Positions 1 to 10,286 of a stretch of DNA of 64,000 nt are shown here, in pieces (position 1 is the first letter of the stretch; each line of letters opens with the position of its first letter). The stretch comes from Tipula vernalis (taxonomy: Eukaryota > Arthropoda > Insecta > Diptera > Tipulidae). The stretch covers positions 40,983,044 to 41,047,043 of the forward strand of contig OY282560.1 of assembly GCA_958295665.1 (NCBI GenBank), in the 5' to 3' direction. The position numbers and the translations under genes were made by a program. A model generated the notes under the pieces. The model worked only from the letters and a program-made list of their open reading frames with translations, was not told the origin of the DNA and did not search any database.

Positions 1-344
1 GTTGGTCAATAGCTCTATTAATAGGCTTCAGGATCTGTATTTATTTTGCCAACTTGCATTTGGATTGCTCGAATATTTCTAACCATTTAATAGAAAATTC
101 GATTTTATTGAAAATCAACTGTGCTATAGCCCACAGATTTTGAACGGCAAAAATATAAAATGCTCCGATTACGTTGGTCAATAGCTCTATCAATAGGCTT
201 CAGGATCTGTATTTATTTTGCCAACTTGCATTTGGATTGCTCGAATGTTTCTAACCATTTAATAGAAAATTCGATTTTATTGAAAATCAACTGTGCTATA
301 GCCCACAGATTTTGAACGGCAAAAATATAAAATGCTCCGATTAC

Positions 345-564
345 GTTGGTCAATAGCTCTATCAATAGCCTTCAGGATCTGTATTTATTTTGCCAACTTG
401 CATTTGGATTGTTCGAATATTTCTAAACATTTTTATTTTGCCAACTTGCATTTGGATTGCTCGAATATTTCTAACCATTTAATAGAAAATTCGATTTTAT
501 TGAAAATCAACTGTGCTATAGCCCACAGATTTTGAACGGCAAAAATATAAAATGCTCCGATTAC
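345..564. repeat. 220-bp monomer with 48-bp internal duplication (7 copies)
   Basis: After aaacattt the sequence returns to ttattttgcc and repeats 48 bp (tgccaacttg at 391 and again at 439). The left half carries gttcgaat and the right half gctcgaat with aaccattt, so the duplication joins two different monomer types and is not a copy of itself. Identical copies occur once per HOR unit at 345, 4,347, 8,693, 10,631, 14,977, 17,603 and 21,605. None occurs in domain 2. It is a good single-locus tag for counting domain 1 units. Confidence 0.93.
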
Positions 565-1080
565 GTTGGTCAATAGCTCTATCAATAGCCTTCAGGATCT
601 GTGTTTATTTTGCCAACTTGCATTTGGATTGTTCGAATATTTCTAAACATTTCATAGAAAATTCGATTTTATTGAAAATCAACTGTGCTATAGCCCACAG
701 ATTTTGAACGGCAAAAATCTAAAATGCTCCGATTAAGTTGGTCAATATCTCTATCAATAGGCTTCAGGATCTGTATTTATTTTGCCAACTTGCATTTGGA
801 TTGCTCGAATGTTTCTAACCATTTAATAGAAAATTCGATTTTATTGAAAATCAACTGTGCTATAGCCCACAGATTTTGAACGGCAAAAATATAAAATGCT
901 CCGATTACGTTGGTCAATAGCTCTATCAATAGGCTTCAGGATCTGTATTTATTTTGCCAACTTGCATTTGGATTGCTCGAATATTTCTAACCATTTAATA
1001 GAAAATTCGATTTTATTGAAAATCAACTGTGCTATAGCCCACAGATTTTGAACGGCAAAAATCTAAAATGGTCCGATTAA

Positions 1081-1250
1081 GTTGGTCAATATCTCTATCA
1101 ATAGGCTTCAGGATCTGTATTTTTTTTTGCTAACTTGCATTTGAATTGCTCGAATGTTTCTAACCATTTAATAGAAAATTCGATTTTATTGAAAATCAAC
1201 TGTGCAGCCCACAGATTTTGAACGGCAAACATATTAAATGCTACGATTAC
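1081..1250. repeat. 170-bp monomer, once per domain 1 HOR unit
   Basis: There is a net change of minus 2: one extra base in the T-run of tattttttttttgct-type sequence, and loss of 3 bp at the palindrome (gtgcagccc instead of gtgctatagccc). It also carries gctaac and tttgaattg, and the preceding monomer ends in ggtccgattaag. Copies start at 1,081, 5,083, 9,429, 11,367, 15,713, 18,339 and 22,341, always 736 bp after the start of the 220-bp monomer. Confidence 0.9.
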
Positions 1251-1422
1251 GTTGGTCAATAGCTCTATCAATAGGCTTCAGGATCTGTATTTATTTTGCC
1301 AACTTGCATTTGGATTGCTCGAATATTTCTAACCATTTAATAGAAAATTCGATTTTATTGAAAATCAACTGTGCTATAGCCCACAGATTTTGAACGGCAA
1401 AAATATAAAATGCTCCGATTAC
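1251..1422. repeat. Reference (consensus-like) 172-bp monomer
   Basis: This copy carries the majority state at the variable positions I tracked. It is 172 bp with 57 G+C (33%). By offset from its first base: CpG at 70, 100, 145, 166 and across the monomer junction; an inverted repeat GATTTT-ATTG-AAAATC at 101-116; an overlapping AAAAT-TCG-ATTTT at 94-106; an 8-bp palindrome GCTATAGC at 123-130, inside CTGTG...CACAG arms at 119-136; and a TATAAAA heptamer at 154-160. Common variable positions are 11-12 (agctct/atctct/agatct), 72-75 (aata/aatg/acta), 81-88 (aaccattt/aacaattt/aaacattt/aaatattt), 124-137 (palindrome) and 150-172. Confidence 0.95.
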
Positions 1423-2626
1423 GTTGGTCAATAGCTCTGTCAATAGGCTTCAGGATCTGTATTTATTTTGCCAACTTGCATTTGGATTGCTCAAATATTT
1501 CTAACCATTTAATAGAAAATTCGATTTTATTGAAAATCAACTGTGCTATAGCCCACAGATTTTGAACGGCAAAAATATAAAATGCTCCGATTACGTTGGT
1601 CAATAGCTCTATCAATAGGCTTCAGGATCTGTATTTATTTTGCCAACTTGCATTTGGATTGTTCGAATATTTCTAAACATTTCATAGAAAATTCGATTTT
1701 ATTGAAAATCAACTGTGCTATAGCCCACAGATTTTGAACGGCAAAAATCTAAAATGCTCCGATTAAGTTGGTCAATATCTCTATCAATAGGCTTTAGGAT
1801 CTGTATTTATTTTGCCAACTTGCATTTGGATTGCTCGAATGTTTCTAACCATTTAATAGAAAATTCGATTTTATTGAAAATCAACTGTGCTATAGCCCAC
1901 AGCTTTTGAACGGCAAACATATTAAATGCTACGATTACGTTGGTCAATAGCTCTATCAATAGGCTTCAGGATCTGTATTTATTTTGCCAACTTGCATTTG
2001 GATTGCTCGAATATTTCTAACCATTTAATAGAAAATTCGATTTTATTGAAAATCAACTGTGCTATAGCCCACAGATTTTGAACGGCAAAAATATAAAATG
2101 CTCCGATTACGTTGGTCAATAGCTCTGTCAATAGGCTTCAGGATCTGTATTTATTTTGCCAACTTGCATTTGGATTGCTCAAATATTTCTAACCATTTAA
2201 TAGAAAATTCGATTTTATTGAAAATCAACTGTGCTATAGCCCACAGATTTTGAACGGCAAAAATATAAAATGCTCCGATTACGTTGGTCAATAGCTCTAT
2301 CAATAGGCTTCAGGATCTGTATTTATTTTGCCAACTTGCATTTGGATTGTTCGAATATTTCTAAACATTTCATAGAAAATTCGATTTTATTGAAAATCAA
2401 CTGTGCTATAGCCCACAGATTTTGAACGGCAAAAATCTAAAATGCTCCGATTAAGTTGGTCAATATCTCTATCAATAGGCTTTAGGATCTGTATTTATTT
2501 TGCCAACTTGCATTTGGATTGCTCGAATGTTTCTAACCATTTAATAGAAAATTCGATTTTATTGAAAATCAACTGTGCTATAGCCCACAGCTTTTGAACG
2601 GCAAACATATTAAATGCTACGATTAC
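1251..2626. repeat. Nested duplication of a 4-monomer block (2 x 688 bp)
   Basis: The monomer series consensus, agctctgtc/ctcaaat, gttcgaat/catag, ctttagg/cagctttt is read twice (1,251-1,938 and 1,939-2,626). The same pair is in the full units at 5,253-6,628, 11,537-12,912, 18,509-19,884 and 22,511-23,886. The 15-mer has only the first block plus one monomer. The duplication predates amplification of the 23/25-mer. Confidence 0.88.
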
Positions 2627-4002
2627 GTTGGTCAATAGCTCTATCAATAGGCTTCAGGATCTGTATTTATTTTGCCAACTTGCATTTGGATTGCTCGAAT
2701 ATTTCTAACCATTTAATAGAAAATTCGATTTTATTGAAAATCAACTGTGCTATAGCCCACAGATTTTGAACGGCAAACATATTAAATGCTACGATTACGT
2801 TGGTCAATAGCTCTATCAATAGGCTTCAGGATCTGTATTTATTTTGCCAACTTGCATTTGGATTGCTCGAATATTTCTAACAATTTAATAGAAAATTCGA
2901 TTTTATTGAAAATCAACTGTGCTATAGCCCACAGATTTTGAACGGCAAAAATATAAAATGCTCTGATTACGTTGGTCAATATCTCTATCAATAGGCTTCA
3001 GGATCTGTATTTATTTTGCCAACTTGCATTTGGATTGCTCGACTATTTCTAACCATTTAATAGAAAATTCGATTTTATTGAAAATCAACTGTGCTATAGC
3101 CCACAGATTTTGAACGGCAAACATATTAAATGCTACGATTACGTTGGTCAATAGCTCTATCAATAGGCTTCAGGATCTGTATTTATTTTGCCAACTTGCA
3201 TTTGGATTGCTCGAATATTTCTAACCATTTAATAGAAAATTCGATTTTATTGAAAATCAACTGTGCTATAGCCCACAGATTTTGAACGGCAAAAATATAA
3301 AATGCTCCGATTACGTTGGTCAATATCTCTATCAATAGGCTTCAGGATCTGTATTTATTTTGCCAACTTGCATTTGGATTGCTCGAATATTTCTAACAAT
3401 TTAATAGAAAATTCGATTTTATTGAAAATCAACTGGGCTATAGCCCACAGATTTTGAACGGCAAAAATATAAAATGCTCCGATTACGTTGGTCAATATCT
3501 CTATCAATAGGCTTCAGGATCTGTATTTATTTTGCCAACTTGCATTTGGATTGCTCGAATATTTCTAACCATTTAATAGAAAATTCGATTTTATTGAAAA
3601 TCAACTGTGCCATAGCCCACAGATTTTGAACGGCAAAAATATAAAATGCTACGATTACGTTGGTCAATAGCTCTATCAATAGCCTTCAGGATCTGTATTT
3701 ATTTTGCCAACTTGCATTTGGATTGTTCGAATATTTCTAAACATTTCATAGAAAATTCGATTTTATTGAAAATCAACTGTGCTATAGCCCACAGATTTTG
3801 AACGGCAAAAATCTAAAATGCTCCGATTAAGTTGGTCTATATCTCTATAAATAGGCTTCAGGATCTGTATTTATTTTGCCAACTTGCATTTGGATTGCTC
3901 GAATGTTTCTAACCATTTAATAGAAAATTCGATTTTATTGAAAATCAACTGTGCTATAGCCCACAGATTTTGAACGGCAAACATATTAAATGCTACGATT
4001 AC

Positions 4003-7000
4003 GTTGGTCAATAGCTCTATTAATAGGCTTCAGGATCTGTATTTATTTTGCCAACTTGCATTTGGATTGCTCGAATATTTCTAACCATTTAATAGAAAAT
4101 TCGATTTTATTGAAAATCAACTGTGCTATAGCCCACAGATTTTGAACGGCAAAAATATAAAATGCTCCGATTACGTTGGTCAATAGCTCTATCAATAGGC
4201 TTCAGGATCTGTATTTATTTTGCCAACTTGCATTTGGATTGCTCGAATGTTTCTAACCATTTAATAGAAAATTCGATTTTATTGAAAATCAACTGTGCTA
4301 TAGCCCACAGATTTTGAACGGCAAAAATATAAAATGCTCCGATTACGTTGGTCAATAGCTCTATCAATAGCCTTCAGGATCTGTATTTATTTTGCCAACT
4401 TGCATTTGGATTGTTCGAATATTTCTAAACATTTTTATTTTGCCAACTTGCATTTGGATTGCTCGAATATTTCTAACCATTTAATAGAAAATTCGATTTT
4501 ATTGAAAATCAACTGTGCTATAGCCCACAGATTTTGAACGGCAAAAATATAAAATGCTCCGATTACGTTGGTCAATAGCTCTATCAATAGCCTTCAGGAT
4601 CTGTGTTTATTTTGCCAACTTGCATTTGGATTGTTCGAATATTTCTAAACATTTCATAGAAAATTCGATTTTATTGAAAATCAACTGTGCTATAGCCCAC
4701 AGATTTTGAACGGCAAAAATCTAAAATGCTCCGATTAAGTTGGTCAATATCTCTATCAATAGGCTTCAGGATCTGTATTTATTTTGCCAACTTGCATTTG
4801 GATTGCTCGAATGTTTCTAACCATTTAATAGAAAATTCGATTTTATTGAAAATCAACTGTGCTATAGCCCACAGATTTTGAACGGCAAAAATATAAAATG
4901 CTCCGATTACGTTGGTCAATAGCTCTATCAATAGGCTTCAGGATCTGTATTTATTTTGCCAACTTGCATTTGGATTGCTCGAATATTTCTAACCATTTAA
5001 TAGAAAATTCGATTTTATTGAAAATCAACTGTGCTATAGCCCACAGATTTTGAACGGCAAAAATCTAAAATGGTCCGATTAAGTTGGTCAATATCTCTAT
5101 CAATAGGCTTCAGGATCTGTATTTTTTTTTGCTAACTTGCATTTGAAATGCTCGAATGTTTCTAACCATTTAATAGAAAATTCGATTTTATTGAAAATCA
5201 ACTGTGCAGCCCACAGATTTTGAACGGCAAACATATTAAATGCTACGATTACGTTGGTCAATAGCTCTATCAATAGGCTTCAGGATCTGTATTTATTTTG
5301 CCAACTTGCATTTGGATTGCTCGAATATTTCTAACCATTTAATAGAAAATTCGATTTTATTGAAAATCAACTGTGCTATAGCCCACAGATTTTGAACGGC
5401 AAAAATATAAAATGCTCCGATTACGTTGGTCAATAGCTCTGTCAATAGGCTTCAGGATCTGTATTTATTTTGCCAACTTGCATTTGGATTGCTCAAATAT
5501 TTCTAACCATTTAATAGAAAATTCGATTTTATTGAAAATCAACTGTGCTATAGCCCACAGATTTTGAACGGCAAAAATATAAAATGCTCCGATTACGTTG
5601 GTCAATAGCTCTATCAATAGGCTTCAGGATCTGTATTTATTTTGCCAACTTGCATTTGGATTGTTCGAATATTTCTAAACATTTCATAGAAAATTCGATT
5701 TTATTGAAAATCAACTGTGCTATAGCCCACAGATTTTGAACGGCAAAAATCTAAAATGCTCCGATTAAGTTGGTCAATATCTCTATCAATAGGCTTTAGG
5801 ATCTGTATTTATTTTGCCAACTTGCATTTGGATTGCTCGAATGTTTCTAACCATTTAATAGAAAATTCGATTTTATTGAAAATCAACTGTGCTATAGCCC
5901 ACAGCTTTTGAACGGCAAACATATTAAATGCTACGATTACGTTGGTCAATAGCTCTATCAATAGGCTTCAGGATCTGTATTTATTTTGCCAACTTGCATT
6001 TGGATTGCTCGAATATTTCTAACCATTTAATAGAAAATTCGATTTTATTGAAAATCAACTGTGCTATAGCCCACAGATTTTGAACGGCAAAAATATAAAA
6101 TGCTCCGATTACGTTGGTCAATAGCTCTGTCAATAGGCTTCAGGATCTGTATTTATTTTGCCAACTTGCATTTGGATTGCTCAAATATTTCTAACCATTT
6201 AATAGAAAATTCGATTTTATTGAAAATCAACTGTGCTATAGCCCACAGATTTTGAACGGCAAAAATATAAAATGCTCCGATTACGTTGGTCAATAGCTCT
6301 ATCAATAGGCTTCAGGATCTGTATTTATTTTGCCAACTTGCATTTGGATTGTTCGAATATTTCTAAACATTTCATAGAAAATTCGATTTTATTGAAAATC
6401 AACTGTGCTATAGCCCACAGATTTTGAACGGCAAAAATCTAAAATGCTCCGATTAAGTTGGTCAATATCTCTATCAATAGGCTTTAGGATCTGTATTTAT
6501 TTTGCCAACTTGCATTTGGATTGCTCGAATGTTTCTAACCATTTAATAGAAAATTCGATTTTATTGAAAATCAACTGTGCTATAGCCCACAGCTTTTGAA
6601 CGGCAAACATATTAAATGCTACGATTACGTTGGTCAATAGCTCTATCAATAGGCTTCAGGATCTGTATTTATTTTGCCAACTTGCATTTGGATTGCTCGA
6701 ATATTTCTAACCATTTAATAGAAAATTCGATTTTATTGAAAATCAACTGTGCTATAGCCCACAGATTTTGAACGGCAAACATATTAAATGCTACGATTAC
6801 GTTGGTCAATAGCTCTATCAATAGGCTTCAGGATCTGTATTTATTTTGCCAACTTGCATTTGGATTGCTCGAATATTTCTAACAATTTAATAGAAAATTC
6901 GATTTTATTGAAAATCAACTGTGCTATAGCCCACAGATTTTGAACGGCAAAAATATAAAATGCTCTGATTACGTTGGTCAATATCTCTATCAATAGGCTT

Positions 7001-8348
7001 CAGGATCTGTATTTATTTTGCCAACTTGCATTTGGATTGCTCGACTATTTCTAACCATTTAATAGAAAATTCGATTTTATTGAAAATCAACTGTGCTATA
7101 GCCCACAGATTTTGAACGGCAAACATATTAAATGCTACGATTACGTTGGTCAATAGCTCTATCAATAGGCTTCAGGATCTGTATTTATTTTGCCAACTTG
7201 CATTTGGATTGCTCGAATATTTCTAACCATTTAATAGAAAATTCGATTTTATTGAAAATCAACTGTGCTATAGCCCACAGATTTTGAACGGCAAAAATAT
7301 AAAATGCTCCGATTACGTTGGTCAATATCTCTATCAATAGGCTTCAGGATCTGTATTTATTTTGCCAACTTGCATTTGGATTGCTCGAATATTTCTAACA
7401 ATTTAATAGAAAATTCGATTTTATTGAAAATCAACTGGGCTATAGCCCACAGATTTTGAACGGCAAAAATATAAAATGCTCCGATTACGTTGGTCAATAT
7501 CTCTATCAATAGGCTTCAGGATCTGTATTTATTTTGCCAACTTGCATTTGGATTGCTCGAATATTTCTAACAATTTAATAGAAAATTCGATTTTATTGAA
7601 AATCAACTGTGCTATAGCCCACAGATTTTGAACGGCAAAAATATAAAATGCTCTGATTACGTTGGTCAATATCTCTATCAATAGGCTTCAGGATCTGTAT
7701 TTATTTTGCCAACTTGCATTTGGATTGCTCGAATGTTTCTAACCATTTAATAGAAAATTCGATTTTATTGAAAATCAACTGTGCTATAGCCCACAGATTT
7801 TGAACGGCAAACATATTAAATGCTACGATTACGTTGGTCAATAGCTCTATCAATAGGCTTCAGGATCTGTATTTATTTTGCCAACTTGCATTTGGATTGC
7901 TCGAATATTTCTAACCATTTAATAGAAAATTCGATTTTATTGAAAATCAACTGTGCCATAGCCCACAGATTTTGAACGGCAAAAATATAAAATGCTACGA
8001 TTACGTTGGTCAATAGCTCTATCAATAGCCTTCAGGATCTGTATTTATTTTGCCAACTTGCATTTGGATTGTTCGAATATTTCTAAACATTTCATAGAAA
8101 ATTCGATTTTATTGAAAATCAACTGTGCTATAGCCCACAGATTTTGAACGGCAAAAATCTAAAATGCTCCGATTAAGTTGGTCTATATCTCTATAAATAG
8201 GCTTCAGGATCTGTATTTATTTTGCCAACTTGCATTTGGATTGCTCGAATGTTTCTAACCATTTAATAGAAAATTCGATTTTATTGAAAATCAACTGTGC
8301 TATAGCCCACAGATTTTGAACGGCAAACATATTAAATGCTACGATTAC
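4003..8348. repeat. Domain 1 HOR unit 2, 25-mer, 4,346 bp
   Basis: It has the same monomer order as the first unit but is 344 bp longer. Two extra monomers lie between the gggctatag monomer (7,317) and the gtgccatag monomer (7,833): one with aacaattt and ctctgattac (7,489), and one with aatgtttc and the aacatattaaatgctac end (7,661). Its 220-bp monomer is at 4,347-4,566 and its 170-bp monomer at 5,083-5,252. The latter has a private change, gaaatg instead of gaattg, near 5,153. This longer form is probably ancestral to the 23-mer, because the 23-mer junction monomer looks like a hybrid of 7,489-type and 7,833-type monomers. Confidence 0.92.
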
Positions 8349-10286
8349 GTTGGTCAATAGCTCTATTAATAGGCTTCAGGATCTGTATTTATTTTGCCAA
8401 CTTGCATTTGGATTGCTCGAATATTTCTAACCATTTAATAGAAAATTCGATTTTATTGAAAATCAACTGTGCTATAGCCCACAGATTTTGAACGGCAAAA
8501 ATATAAAATGCTCCGATTACGTTGGTCAATAGCTCTATCAATAGGCTTCAGGATCTGTATTTATTTTGCCAACTTGCATTTGGATTGCTCGAATGTTTCT
8601 AACCATTTAATAGAAAATTCGATTTTATTGAAAATCAACTGTGCTATAGCCCACAGATTTTGAACGGCAAAAATATAAAATGCTCCGATTACGTTGGTCA
8701 ATAGCTCTATCAATAGCCTTCAGGATCTGTATTTATTTTGCCAACTTGCATTTGGATTGTTCGAATATTTCTAAACATTTTTATTTTGCCAACTTGCATT
8801 TGGATTGCTCGAATATTTCTAACCATTTAATAGAAAATTCGATTTTATTGAAAATCAACTGTGCTATAGCCCACAGATTTTGAACGGCAAAAATATAAAA
8901 TGCTCCGATTACGTTGGTCAATAGCTCTATCAATAGCCTTCAGGATCTGTGTTTATTTTGCCAACTTGCATTTGGATTGTTCGAATATTTCTAAACATTT
9001 CATAGAAAATTCGATTTTATTGAAAATCAACTGTGCTATAGCCCACAGATTTTGAACGGCAAAAATCTAAAATGCTCCGATTAAGTTGGTCAATATCTCT
9101 ATCAATAGGCTTCAGGATCTGTATTTATTTTGCCAACTTGCATTTGGATTGCTCGAATGTTTCTAACCATTTAATAGAAAATTCGATTTTATTGAAAATC
9201 AACTGTGCTATAGCCCACAGATTTTGAACGGCAAAAATATAAAATGCTCCGATTACGTTGGTCAATAGCTCTATCAATAGGCTTCAGGATCTGTATTTAT
9301 TTTGCCAACTTGCATTTGGATTGCTCGAATATTTCTAACCATTTAATAGAAAATTCGATTTTATTGAAAATCAACTGTGCTATAGCCCACAGATTTTGAA
9401 CGGCAAAAATCTAAAATGGTCCGATTAAGTTGGTCAATATCTCTATCAATAGGCTTCAGGATCTGTATTTTTTTTTGCTAACTTGCATTTGAATTGCTCG
9501 AATGTTTCTAACCATTTAATAGAAAATTCGATTTTATTGAAAATCAACTGTGCAGCCCACAGATTTTGAACGGCAAACATATTAAATGCTACGATTACGT
9601 TGGTCAATAGCTCTATCAATAGGCTTCAGGATCTGTATTTATTTTGCCAACTTGCATTTGGATTGCTCGAATATTTCTAACCATTTAATAGAAAATTCGA
9701 TTTTATTGAAAATCAACTGTGCTATAGCCCACAGATTTTGAACGGCAAAAATATAAAATGCTCCGATTACGTTGGTCAATAGCTCTGTCAATAGGCTTCA
9801 GGATCTGTATTTATTTTGCCAACTTGCATTTGGATTGCTCAAATATTTCTAACCATTTAATAGAAAATTCGATTTTATTGAAAATCAACTGTGCTATAGC
9901 CCACAGATTTTGAACGGCAAAAATATAAAATGCTCCGATTACGTTGGTCAATAGCTCTATCAATAGGCTTCAGGATCTGTATTTATTTTGCCAACTTGCA
10001 TTTGGATTGTTCGAATATTTCTAAACATTTCATAGAAAATTCGATTTTATTGAAAATCAACTGTGCTATAGCCCACAGATTTTGAACGGCAAAAATCTAA
10101 AATGCTCCGATTAAGTTGGTCAATATCTCTATCAATAGGCTTTAGGATCTGTATTTATTTTGCCAACTTGCATTTGGATTGCTCGAATGTTTCTAACCAT
10201 TTAATAGAAAATTCGATTTTATTGAAAATCAACTGTGCTATAGCCCACAGATTTTGAACGGCAAACATATTAAATGCTACGATTAC
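8349..10286. repeat. Domain 1 HOR unit 3, contracted 11-mer, 1,938 bp
   Basis: It follows monomers 1-10 of the full unit, with the 220-bp copy at 8,693-8,912 and the 170-bp copy at 9,429-9,598. The last monomer (10,115-10,286) is a hybrid. Its left part has ctttagg as in monomer 11. Its right part has cagatttt and continues directly into the start of the next unit, as the last monomer of a full unit does. Relative to a 25-mer, 14 monomers (2,408 bp) are missing, with no loss of 172-bp register. Confidence 0.9.

Larger units (their letters stand above)
1..4002. repeat. Domain 1 HOR unit 1, 23-mer, 4,002 bp
   Basis: The unit starts at a diagnostic monomer (agctctatta at offsets 11-20) that recurs at 4,003, 8,349, 10,287, 14,633, 17,259 and 21,261. 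It contains 21 monomers of 172 bp, one of 220 bp (345-564) and one of 170 bp (1,081-1,250). Successive monomers have a fixed order of variants. Examples are agctctgtc with ctcaaat at 1,423, ctttagg with cagctttt at 1,767, ctcgact at 2,971, gggctatag at 3,315, gtgccatag at 3,487 and ataaatagg at 3,831. Monomers 8-11 and 12-15 are a nested duplication. Confidence 0.93.

Noticed and set aside
332..535. Repeated 67-codon open frame at seven positions in domain 1
   Set aside because: It spans the 220-bp monomer and recurs once per HOR unit only because the DNA does. 172 is not a multiple of 3, frames close within one or two monomers, and there is no codon structure, domain or start context suggesting a gene.
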